DNA of 64,000 bases from Sitta carolinensis (taxonomy: Eukaryota > Chordata > Aves > Passeriformes > Sittidae). The stretch's first letter is position 1; the number at the start of each line of letters is the position of its first letter. A model generated the notes under the pieces. It ran no database searches and was not told the origin of the DNA. It worked only from the letters and a program-made list of their open reading frames with translations. Both the position numbers and the translations under genes were made by a program. The DNA lies in the NCBI GenBank assembly GCA_032173965.1, contig CM063288.1, positions 16,038,501 to 16,102,500 on the forward strand, in the 5' to 3' direction. Below are positions 25,492 to 36,600 of this stretch, piece by piece.

Positions 25492-25804
25492 GTAAGCGGC
25501 GGCGGCCCGGCAGCGGCGGCGGGCGGCGCGGAGCGGAGCGGGCCGGGCCGGCGGGCGGCCGGGGAGCAGCGCCGCCCGCCGCCAGCGCGGCGCGGCACGT
25601 GTCGGGTGGAGCGCGGCGGCGGGGCCGGGGCGCGGCGCGGCGGCGGCGGCGGGCGGCTCTCCTGCTCCGGCGGTGCGAGGTACGGGCCGGAGGGGGAGGG
25701 AGTGTGTTGTCCCTGCGCTGCCCCGGCTGCAGCAGCTCCGCCTGCCCGGGCCCGGCCCGTCTGCGGGGCGCGCCGGTGCTGCACGGTGCGTGGCGCGGTG
25801 CGGT

Positions 25805-25895
25805 GGCTGCTGGTGCGGGGCATGGTGCATGGTGCATGGCACGGGGCAGGGCGGTGCATGGCACGGGGCACGGCACGGCACGGCACGCAGCGCGG
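25805..25895. repeat. Short GC-rich tandem repeats (GGTGCATG and GGCAC units)
   Basis: Interleaved copies of GGTGCATG and GGCACGG/GGCAC inside the CpG island, a small minisatellite beside the bidirectional promoter. Confidence 0.8.
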
Positions 25896-25969
25896 TGCTC
25901 GGGGCTGGGTGCGGCGCGGCGTGGAGCAGTCCCGCGCTCCGCAACCGTACGGGCTTGCAAGGCACGGCA

Positions 25970-28900
25970 CGGACGTGGTGCAGTGACCCCAGTGCCGGTC
26001 TGTGTCCCTTTCCTTCCCCGGCTGTACGTGTGTCTGTCAGAGCCGTTTGTACGTCCAGTGGAACGGGTGACTTATTGTTACTGTCTGGTGTTGGTACTTC
26101 GTTCTGGATTCCGTGTGTTCGTTTATGTGTCTGTGGACCGTGCAGGCTCCGTCCCGTCTGGTACCCTATGAAGGGCCTGTTGTAAGGAAGAGTCACGAAA
26201 CAGACGGTGTTTCAGGAGTGAATAGCTGTGACGGTTCATGCGGGGTAGTTCAGTGTAGTATAGGATTAATTGAAATATTTAAGTCTTCCGAAGTGCTTGT
26301 ATAATAATACAAATTTCAACATAGACATGTGACAGAGAGATCCACAGGTTAAAACCTTCATGCCAGAAAACTTTGTGTGTTTGCTGTCTTATGTGTTGCC
26401 TTTTCGTTCTGGTATGTTTGTTCCTCGGCCATGACAGAGGAGAGGTAGGGGCTGTGCAGCCCACTCCTGTTTTGTTTGGCTTTGAGTGTCACAGTAGCAT
26501 CGAAATGCTTCGATGTATGCAGCAGCACCCCTCCTGCTCATTTCCTCCGTGGACATGCATATCAGTATTTCTTCGCCGGAAAATCTTCCAGGGCCTCTAA
26601 TCCTTCTCCTTTGTGAGCTCCTCCTGTCTTGTGTCTATCAGCCAGAGTCCCTTTTCCTCCCTTATCCTCAAACCGGCTTTGCCCCGTGGCTTTATCTCTA
26701 TTTTAACATCTACTCCTAGTCTAGACACTCCACAACTAAATTATTCTCAGCCGATAGCCAAGGGATTAAGGAAGAGCTGTGGAGGTGGATGTGGGACCTG
26801 ATGGCTGTGTCCGTACAGCCCCTTACCCACGGAGCTGGGGCAGCCTGCCTGTAGTCTTACCGACTCATCTTTACTGCAAAGGGGCAGTGTGAACTGCTCT
26901 CCTCGGCCCTCAAAGACGTGCCAGATTGCATTTTTCTCGGCAAAACAGGGAAGAACTGGCACTGTGAAGCAGCCTTTGGGGATGAGGGGGAGCCCCACCA
27001 GAGTCTCTGTGAGCAACATGTGGGAGATGCTATAGCTGCCAGCATTGCAGGGACATGCCTGCTCACTTCCCTTCAGAATCTGTTAAGCTTAGATGGTCAG
27101 TACAAGGTATGGTGATTTAGGTGAGCCAATTCTGCTTACTGATGTGCTTGTGAAGAGAGCAGGGATGTGTGAGTGCACACAGGTTGACAGGCTGTGGATT
27201 TTTCTGGCCTCCCTTTGAATCTGGCCTGCTGGCATGATGCTTGTATTGCTGAAAATTACTTCTAGCGGGAATGCTGAATCACATACTCCCCATAACCAGG
27301 AGACACAGTAGAATGAAGGTATCAGTCATTTGCTTTTCTTTTGTGTTGTTTGTTTTTTTAGTTTCCCATTTTGTCTTATGCTCTTCTTATGGCAACACAG
27401 GGAGTGATGCCAGCAGGCTGGGCACTTCAGCATGGTGCTTATTAGCAGAATTCTTCATGATACTCCTTTAAAGTTTCTATTTTAAATTTTAACCCATTCT
27501 TAAATCTTTTTGTGAAGGGCTGCCTGACAAAAAATAATATTTAGTTGTGTTTTACACCCTTGAGATCTTTCCAGACTACTGGTTTGTCCCCTCCCCATCT
27601 TAGTCATCCCATATTGTGCTAGACAAAATTAGCTCCTAACCTTTCCTTATAAATCAATCCCTCTGGCCCACTAGTAAAATTTTGATCATCTCTGAACTCC
27701 ATCTATTGAAGGTGGTAGAAACGGCGGGCAGGATCCCAGTAGGTGTCTATCCTGCCTTCCTCCAGTGGTGGCACAGAGTAAGTGGCCTCTAGTGGCCGTG
27801 GCCAGCCGTGAATGTGCCGAAGGGGAGCAACGGTGCTTTCAGGCTGCGGGCTCTCCATTCCTTAGAAACAGGAGAGCTGGTAGGCTTAGAATCAGAGAAC
27901 ACACCTCTCATCCTCACCTCTCTCTCATCCCCAAAGCAGCAGAGACTTCCAGCAGCTGGGCCCCAAGTCCTGCCGGCTTGGGGTGCCCACACATTGCATC
28001 TTGCTTTCACAGGGTGGTGAGTGGGACATTGATGGAAACGTCGTGGGTTATCTCCCAGTCCCTCTGAAATTTCAAAGCAAGTCCCCAGGGCTCTCTTATT
28101 GCTGCTACAACTGTCTGGCTTTTAGCTGTTCAGCCTCATTAGAGTGATGGCTTCAGCATAATTCTGAATGTACTGCTTTGATGGGTAAAGAAAGACTAAG
28201 GGCTGGATTTTCCCTCCCTTTTAACTTCGTTTAGGCAGTCAGGCTGTAGTTTTAAACTCAGTGTAACATCTTACAAAGCTGGTGTCAGCAGAATATGTTG
28301 CACCCAGCAGTTCTCCAGGATGTGGGTTTCCTCCCTCCCAGAGCACAAAATGCCCCTGGAGCCTCTGCCTTGCTTCAGACATACCTAAGGTTGACCTGAA
28401 ACAAAGCACAATGCTTCACAGCCCTGCTGATGGTTTTTAGTTTACTTCAAAGGCCCCACAAGGCATGTTAGTGGCACAGAGGTGAAGCTGAGCATTAGCA
28501 TTTCTTTTGTTAAATAACCTTTACTATTTTTCTAGGTCTTAACCATTCTTCCTCTACAGGAGCTGCTGTCCAAAGCCCCATTAGCTTTTTACTGCCTAAG
28601 TTATAGTGCTTGTAACATATTTTTGCAGTCGCTCTGTAATTGCGAATGTTCTGTTCCTTTAAAATGTCCAATCCTTTCTTTAACAGTGGTGATGCCACGG
28701 CCCTGCAAAGTGAGGTTCCCCTGCCAGCTCTTCCCACTGGAATAAAATGTTCCCTGCCTTCAGTTTCAAACGCACTGCTGTTTGTTTTCATGGAATTATA
28801 GCCTCTTTTTGAATTAAATGCAAAAAAAAAAAAAAGAAAAAAAAAAGAAAAAAGAAAGCTACGTATTAACCTTTTCTCTGTCATGTCTCCTTCTAAAAGG

Positions 28901-30551
28901 ATGGCCTTGATGCTGCCTTTGCTGTTTAGATGTCTGTCTTGGCAGCCTATTTCCCTTGAGCAGTTGAGGTCTTACTGAGAATGAAATTAGTGATAAGTCC
29001 AATAAAGTGTGTTTCAGGGATTTCTTCCATTATGTTTTGCCTTTTTCCTGATAATGAGGAAGGTGGAGCAAAGGAGCATCCTTCATCAGTCGTCAGATTG
29101 GCTCCTCAAAAACTTGCCTTACAGGTGGCCCTGGGATTTTTTGTTTTAATAAGATCTTCATGTAGGCAGAGTAAACAGGCTGTAGACCTTCTGGAGATAT
29201 TCAAAGATAGAAGGGATGATGAAGTGGCCTTACTGGTTTCATCCTTAGACAATCTTCAGTGTTTTAGTCCCATCTTGAACAGTGTCCCGTGCTAGGTACT
29301 TCAGATGGGATAGTAAGAAACCCCTCAGCTGATAGCCAGGACACAGACTGTAGCACTTACTCCAAAGCTTTCATAGCTGGAAAATAGCTTGTTCTGAAAG
29401 ATGCATTTAACTAAATTTTCATTGTCAGAAATACAGCTTGTTACCAGAGAGATGGCCAAGCTATCCTCTGACTTTGCAGTTTTTTGCTCCTTGATGACAT
29501 CACTGACAAAAAAAAAAATGTTTCGCCAATTTTGAATTCATTTGTATTCTACCCTTGTACTTTTAACGAATGTCCCTTTTCTTATGCTGTGAGCTGAGGA
29601 CACTTTGCTTCTCCCTGTGCCCAAATCGCTGTGTATGTGTTTACATCCTTCTCTGTTTTAGATGTGTTTTTGGGGATCAGTGTCTTCTCAGTACCAGTCT
29701 CTGTACCATCTCCAGTTCTTCCTGAGGTGCAGCCCATGCTTCTTAGGCTATGCTGCTGCTGTAGATGGTTTGACCAGAGATGTTTCTATGTTATCCCAGT
29801 TCTTGTCAAGTGTGGCACCTGTTTGCCTTCCTCAGCTGTAGTTGGATATTGAGCAGGTTGTTCCTTTGTGCTGTCCTCAGGGACTTGTGTGTCCTTTAGC
29901 CCTGCCAGTGCTGACAGGGCACAGATCTGCAGCCTGAAGGTTGGTTTCTTTGCCTTTAACGTGTTGGTTTGTGTGTGGTGTTTGAATGATGAACTGTTTG
30001 TCCTTGTGCTCTCTCTGTGGTCTGCACAGCTCTCTATGTGGTTCCTTCTGGCCTTTTTTGGGATCTGTCCAGTTAAAGCTAGATGCCACAGGACCACTCT
30101 GCTGCCTGCTCCTGGCATGTACTCCCAGCACCTGATCTCTCCAACTTTTTCTTTCCCTGGTGGTCAATCACACCCCAGCTTTGCACAGGTGTGCTGCTGT
30201 AGAGGTGGCTGAGCAGGACACTTTTCTTTCTCTTGCACAGCCTGTGCAGGAGCTATTTATAGCTCCTGTCTCCATTGGCCCCTCTGACCTTTCAGAGAAG
30301 GACAGGATCCCATCTATCCCTGTGCTGGGGACAGGCCTGTCCTAGTGATGCCAGGATGGTTCTCCAAGGGCTGCTGAGGTGACCTCTGGATCAGGAGCCA
30401 GGGGCTTGAGGGCAGTGGCCAGCAGTCTCCCACGATATTCCCTTGTCCTGCCCTCTCTCCACAGGTTATGCCACTCTCCAGGTTTGCTGGGTGCCTGCCG
30501 GTGAAAGAGAAGGGTTGATATTTTGCCCAGGCCCTTAGGTCCTGAACCAAA
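25970..30551 (+). other. SLC4A3 upstream region or first intron
   Basis: About 4.6 kb without a recognisable exon separates the CpG island from the first AE3 coding exon. It contains an A-rich tract at 28822-28857 and otherwise unremarkable sequence. If SLC4A3 transcription starts in the island, this is its first intron. If not, the promoter lies just upstream of 30552. Confidence 0.4.
28822..28857 (+). repeat. A-rich tract
   Basis: A run of A interrupted by single G, in the region upstream of SLC4A3 exon 1. Confidence 0.9.
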
Positions 30552-30605
30552 ATGGCAGCTGGAGAGTCCCCTCCCGTAGGAGATGTCTTCATCGACTTGC
30601 AGCAG
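30552..30605 (+). CDS. SLC4A3: SLC4A3 exon 1
   Basis: An 18-codon exon [18 protein letters not shown] ends in phase 0 at a GTGAGG donor. It joins exon 2 in frame and gives an N-terminus of the same style and length as human AE3 (which starts MANGVIPPPGG and reaches the EDDDLGKTL motif after about 40 residues). That is why this ATG is preferred over the CpG-island ATG at 25393. Confidence 0.75.
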
Positions 30606-33600
30606 GTGAGGTGGGAATCCAGCCGCAGCGGAGCCGTCTCTTCCCCGGGGACCGTGCTCCTGCCGGCTGAGAGCGGGACTGCTGTCCTGGCAGCGTGCTG
30701 CAGCAGGAGACACAGCCTGCCTTTACCGGGACAGGTCTGCACCAAGTGTGCCCCGAGGCTGCCCAAGAGCCCGTATCTCCCCACATACAGCAAACTGCAG
30801 CCCAGAAAAGGCCAGAGATTGCTCTGTGAGGTCCCTGTGCCTTCACATGCCATTGGGTAGGGTATGCAAGTGACAGGAGGAGCTGAGCAGCTTGAAAATA
30901 GGCTATCCCCATTCAGGCTGGGCTTGGGACACCTGTGCTAAGGTGAGGGGAAAAGCAGTCTCACCCAGAGATACAAAGCTGCTCCTAGGCCACAGCTAAG
31001 AACAGGGATGTGAGAAGAGGGATCTGTTCGCTAAAGCTGCCTTGCTCCCTCTTTCTGCCTAGCAGATTTGTCACAGTTGGGCCTCCTTCTGTTTCCATGG
31101 AAACACGGGAGTCCACAACAGCTCTGCACTGGCATTTCAGCTATACTGATGGAAAATTTTACCATCTGCAGCTGCTCAGGAGAAAGAAAGAAAAAGAAAG
31201 AAAGAAAAGAAAAGAAAGAAAGAAAAGAAAGAAAGAAAGAAAGAAAGAAAGGGCTTTCTTGACTGTGATACTCATCTCAGGGCACTTCCACCAGCAAAAG
31301 GCAGAGAAGTTCCCATTGCCTGAAATAGGACAAAAATGGGCAGAAAAGTCTGAAGGAGGCATCCAAGAGGAATGGGGAGTCCCTAGGTGGAGGGGAGGTG
31401 GGAAGGCACAGGGTGGGCATTAACTCAAGGCAGCTCACCAGAGGAGGAATGCTGTTTCCCAAGGGGAAATACAGAGGTCTAAAAATGCAAGAAATGGCAG
31501 ACTGGGCAAAGGGAAAACCACAGGACAGCAGTTAAATGTGAGGAGAGAGAAATTCCAGCCAAACAAAAGCTACACATTTCCTCTTATTGGAAGAACAGGC
31601 ACTGGCATATTCCCTTGACACTTGCCATTCAAGAGAGGTGTGGAGGATCACTAAGGTTATCCCTGCAGAGTGTGCCTTGGAGCATGCCGGTCTGTTCTGG
31701 CACTTGGTTTTGAGCAGAGCTATGCCTATATGTGAGAAATGATGCCCAAGCCTGTTGTATGGAGCCTGCTGCTCCTTAGCAAGCTGGCACTGTTGGAAGG
31801 GCAGGAGGATCCAGAGGGCTTTAGGGGCCTGCCGTGTTTGATTCTTACCTGGCGGTTTCTGTGCAGGGCAGAGATGACGCAGAGAAAGCCTCTCCTGGTG
31901 CCGAGGACGATGAGGACTTGGATAAGACTTTGTCAATCGAGAGATTTGGGGACCTGATAAGCAAGTCAGCATCAAGCAATCTGGAGAAGCAAAGTCGCAG
32001 CTACAGTGAAAGAGATTTTGAATGTATGTAGGTTTTGAAACGTTGTACCCCCTTCCACCCTCACCACCAGCCCTCACTCAGTCCCAAGTGCTCTGCAGCC
32101 CTGTGCCAGGACTGCAGATTGTATTAGTCTGCTATTCACTTCCTTCCTTCAGAGCGTTCCCAAGGTGCTATGTACACACAGTTTAGCACCAGTGCCCACG
32201 GCCTGTTTCCAGTCTGTTCCTGTTTTCTCTGTCTCCGTAGGCATATCTGCTGCACAGCCCACCCAGCAGCATAGCTAAGCCCTGGGTGTTCGCTCACCTC
32301 CTAGACCAGTCTCTGAGACTTCTGCAGCTACTTCCACAACTTGAAATTTCCAGTTTAAAACAATTTTTCTTCCATGTGGCTGCAAAGAAACATCCAAATA
32401 TGACCGGAAGCCAGGCTGTCCTCCCCAGTCTGAAAGCAGATGGCTCCAGTCAGACATGCCTGTTGTATTTCTAAATAGCACTCAAGAATCCATTGGGCTT
32501 ATCTGATCAAAGAAAGGAACTGCAAAATAAAAATGGAGTGTGAGTTTAAAGTGCTGTAGTTATCTTACCTGAGTTCATCTGAACAGCATATCTATTCCTC
32601 TAACTGCCTTTTCATGATGAAGGCACTTTGGGTGTTAAATGAGAATGTACCAACAAGAGTAACTGTAAGCTATTGCCTGGTGTAGGTGGGTTATGTTAGT
32701 TTGTAGTAACAGCAGTAAAGGGCAGGAAGAGGCCCATGTCCAGCAGCCTGTTTGTGTGGCAGACACATAGCAATGGTTGGGAGATTTTCCCAGTCTGTGG
32801 TTCTCCACAGTCACATAGTGCTTCTTTTCTAGCTTGGCTTTGATGGGGTACAGCCTTGGGAACATTATGTCCCAAGTACATCACCAGGCTGTTTTCTGCT
32901 TGGCCACTCATTTCCAATGGCTGTAATAAAAGCTTGCTGGTAGAACTCTATTATTGTAGTGCACCTCAGCTGCTGGTTTTTTGCCTGTGTCATTTCTCTA
33001 CAGAGGCTCCATTCAAATAACACTTCCCATCTGGGCTGACAGTCACTCGTGCACATGGCTGCAAGGTGCTGATAGCTTTGCTGTGGGTTGAATTCCTGTC
33101 CTGTGCCCGTAGGACCTACCTGCTCAGAAGCTCTGCCTGTGTGCACAGGTGTGCGGGTTGGCTTGGAGGACATGGATGATCTGCTTGAGCATGCATGGCA
33201 GAAGCTTTTTGAAAATTTATCTAGAGATTTGTACTGGTTGGGGTTGGGTTTTTTTTCCTTACTAATAGGGGAACCATTTTTCTTTTGTCAGAATCAAGCT
33301 TGTTTTCCTCTGAACTCCTGATGTATTTCTGTTGTCTAGGACTACATCAACCCTGGTTATCAAAAGTTTTGTGCAGTTCGTATTCATAAAGCTAGAAGAT
33401 CTTGTTAGGTCATTAGACTTTTGAAGATAACATACCAGCCCAGAGAGGTAAATGCTCTCTGAGCTTAGAAATGTTTCCTTCTCTAGTCAAAGTCAGGAAT
33501 TCCTAATATGTAGGCTCTTCCTTCTGGGTTCTCTGTCCAAATTACTTTTTCATATCTCTTGTATCAAGTTCACCAAGAAGCATAATCAAACATCTGGGAC

Positions 33601-36600
33601 ACTAGTTTGGCAGTAGCTTTCCATATAGGCAGGCAGTGCAAGGAAGAGAGCAGAGAGGGAGGGGAGGGACTGCATGCACAGGAGGACAAGGAGGAAGAAG
33701 AGGGAGGTATGAATCCTTCTGTGTTTGGGAGAGGTGTGTTTTTCCCACCTCCATACCACCTCTGTGGAGATGTGATCAGTTGACATGAGGAAGGCTGAGT
33801 GCAGGGGCGAAGAGAAGAGCAGTGCTCACCTCTTCTGTGCCAGATTACACACCATCACTGCTCTTCCTTGTAGCCCAAGGCTTCAGTTTCCTTCTGATCC
33901 AAAACATAAATGTTTCTGTCTTGGGCTGAAATGAACAAGCCAGAAGGGAAAGATGGACTGTGTCCTCACCAGCAGCTTTGTGCTGTTGAAGGAGCAACAT
34001 GTGTATAGTTGGGGCTCTTCCTTGCTTCTTATGTTAGAAATTCATGCCTGACCTATCTGTGGTATGCTATGGAAGTGCAGCAGCAGGACAGGAGGGTCTT
34101 TCTGCTACATCTTGTCAGTAAAATAGGATACACCCAATTAAGTCAAAGAAAAAAACACTTTTGAGAGAAAAGTGTTTATAAAGAGCCCAAACTTCTTCCA
34201 ATTTGCAAATGTCTGACCATTATAAATCTCCTCTAATCTTGCCACAAGCTGCTTCTTCTGAATCAGGGGGATGTGAGAAATATCCCTGCTGTTCCCAAGG
34301 GGGAAACAAGGAAGAAAAGACTTGAGAAACCAAAGGAAAGGAAACATGACAGCAGAACAATGAACCTGCCTGGCTCTCCCAGGGAGAAGGTTACAGCCTA
34401 CATTGAAAATGTCCTTTGAAGGTAGTTTTCACTATAAACAGATTTTGCTGCCATGTCACAGGAAAGCTGGGAAGGAACCAAATCAAAACAGACTGGAAAC
34501 AATTCCTCAGGAAGAGCTGCCGAGCAACACCCCCTTACCAAGTGGCTAGTGCCCCCCTGATTTCAGCCACTCCAGGTGCAGCCCCAGGACCTGTGCATCC
34601 TGCAGACTGTCTGTGGGAGGCTTTGTGCCCACAGTGCCCTGGCAGCAGTGGCTTCTCTTTCTCTCACAGTGGGATGCTGAGCTTACCCTGTTCCCTGCCT
34701 GGTGTGTTTCCTTTGTTTTGGAGTGAAGGCTCAGAAATGCCCTTAATTTCTTCTCATTCTGTAATTCCCATGACACCCAGGTCAAGCCTGTATGAGTTTC
34801 TCTTTGCAGATTAGTTTAAAGAAAAGTCCTTCTGCCCTGTTTCTTTACCCTGATTTTTAAAAGACAGCCTCTTAACTGAACCTGAATTTCAGAGGCTGAT
34901 AGGCACATGCCCTCAGAGTACTTGGGATGTGGACTTACACTGCATCTGGACTGTTCCTGTGGCTGTGTAGGAGGAACTTTCTGTCAAAGCCTGGGGGTAA
35001 ATAAGCTGCATCTATTCAATTTGAAGAAACATTATGCAGAAAAGAAATCGCTATCATTTAGGATGGAAAAGGCCTTTAAGATCAAGTCCAGCTGTAAACC
35101 TAATACCACGTCCACCACTAAGCCATGGCCTAACCACTAAGTAACAGCCCTAGAAAGTTTGTAAAGGGCCCAAATCATGCTTGTTTGAGGATGCAAGAAA
35201 CATTTCCCCATGTTTAGGGAGGGGATGTTGCCTCTGGCATGTCACTGCAGCTCTGCACAGCCATGCAAATGGCTTTTGGCAACAGAGGGAGAGGAGTGCT
35301 CCCTTCCCCAGGGCAGTGGAGCAGTGTCGGGGTGGTTTGGCACTAGACAGGGGCTGTGCCCCCACCTACCCCAGGCTGGACACAGCCTGCCACATCACTG
35401 AAGGAGCTTTGCTATGTCCCTGTGGGCTGGTGGCTCTCCTTACCCTTCCTGGCCCTTGATCTTCAGACCATGCTGTTTCCTGGAGGGGCGCCTGGCAGGT
35501 TCCTCCCAGCCTCTTCCTGCCCCTGACTCTCTTTTTCTCTCTCAGTCCACCGCCAAACCTCGCACCACATCCATCATCCCCTTTCCACTCACCTCCCTTC
35601 TGCCCTCAAGTTCCAAAAGAAGCTGCCCCGTGCCAGCAGGAGGAAAAAAAGGAAGAGGAAAAAGAAGAAAACCTCAATACCTCCCTCAGAGGTCACCCCA
35701 CCATCCAGGAAGAGGACGAGGAGGGAGGAGAAGAGGAGGAAGAAGAGGAAGAAGAAGAAGAGGAAGAAGGAGAATCTGAGGCAGAGGAGGTCCAGGAGAA
35801 AGAAATCTCTGCAGAGCCTGAGGCTGAAGCTCGTGGGAAGGACACATCCCCTAAGCTGGAGTCCCCAAGCAAACCAAAGGCAAGGCCAGGGCATGCTTGT
35901 CTGGATGGGGCTTGGAGTCTGGGGGGAGGTGGTAGGAGGGTGCCAGCAAATGTGCTGCTCAGGGGTAAGAAGTTGTAGCTGCTCAGTATTGTGGAAAGAG
36001 TGTTTTTGTCCTTGCCTAGCAGAGATGGCCACCAAAGGACAGTGACAGGTAAGTCATTGCTTGGTGTGGATACAGGGGTGGGTGTGCATGAGCATTTTGG
36101 GGCTGTAAGACCCATGGGGGCAGATCAGTGTAACTGTTCTTAAGGTTTATAATATAGTGAAGGGCTCAATATGGCCAGTCCCAGGGTATGGGGCATGTGG
36201 GGAGAGTCACTGTGGCCCATTCTGGGGAGGATCTGTGTGCCAAGGACTGGGCTGAAGGCTGTCTGCCCAGCTCTTGCTGTCAGGACTGTTGTCTCTGCAG
36301 TTCACCGTTGGCAGCGATGAGGAGGAGTCCAGCAGCGCTCTGGCTCCCGCGCGGTTCCACGTGGAGGAGGAGTGTGGCATCCTGGCCCCCATGCCTCGCT
36401 TTGCTGACCTGCTGCAGGACAAGGGCCCTGCCTCTCTCCACAGGTAGGCGAGTGGTGTCAAGCTGCCTGCTGCTCTCCCTGGCTCAAGGTCACTGCACAG
36501 AGTCTGTCCTCAGGGGTAGTGGCTGTGTTTAGCCTGAACTTGCCTTCTGAGTCAGAAGAGACACGGGCCCCAGAGCGAGAGCATCTGTGAGGAAGAGGGT

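Larger units (their letters stand above)
24900..25970. promoter_or_regulatory. Bidirectional CpG-island promoter of STK11IP and SLC4A3
   Basis: This is a dense CpG island holding the STK11IP ATG on the minus strand (25245). On the plus strand an ATG in CCATGG context (25393) is followed by a GTAAGC donor at 25492. The 147 bases between the two ATGs would contain both start regions, a classic divergent promoter. The right flank, 25800-25900, is built from GGCAC/GGTGCATG-type short repeats. Strong for STK11IP; its use by SLC4A3 is an inference. Confidence 0.75.

Noticed and set aside
24663..25970. 435-codon minus-strand frame across the CpG island
   Set aside because: Composition-driven Arg/Pro/Ala sequence; overlaps STK11IP exons 1-2 in a different frame.
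31159..31362. Phe/Leu/Ser-rich minus-strand frame
   Set aside because: It is the translation of the GAAA microsatellite, not a gene.
35589..36115. Ser- or Phe-rich minus-strand frames opposite SLC4A3 exon 3
   Set aside because: Antisense shadows of the purine-rich exon tract.
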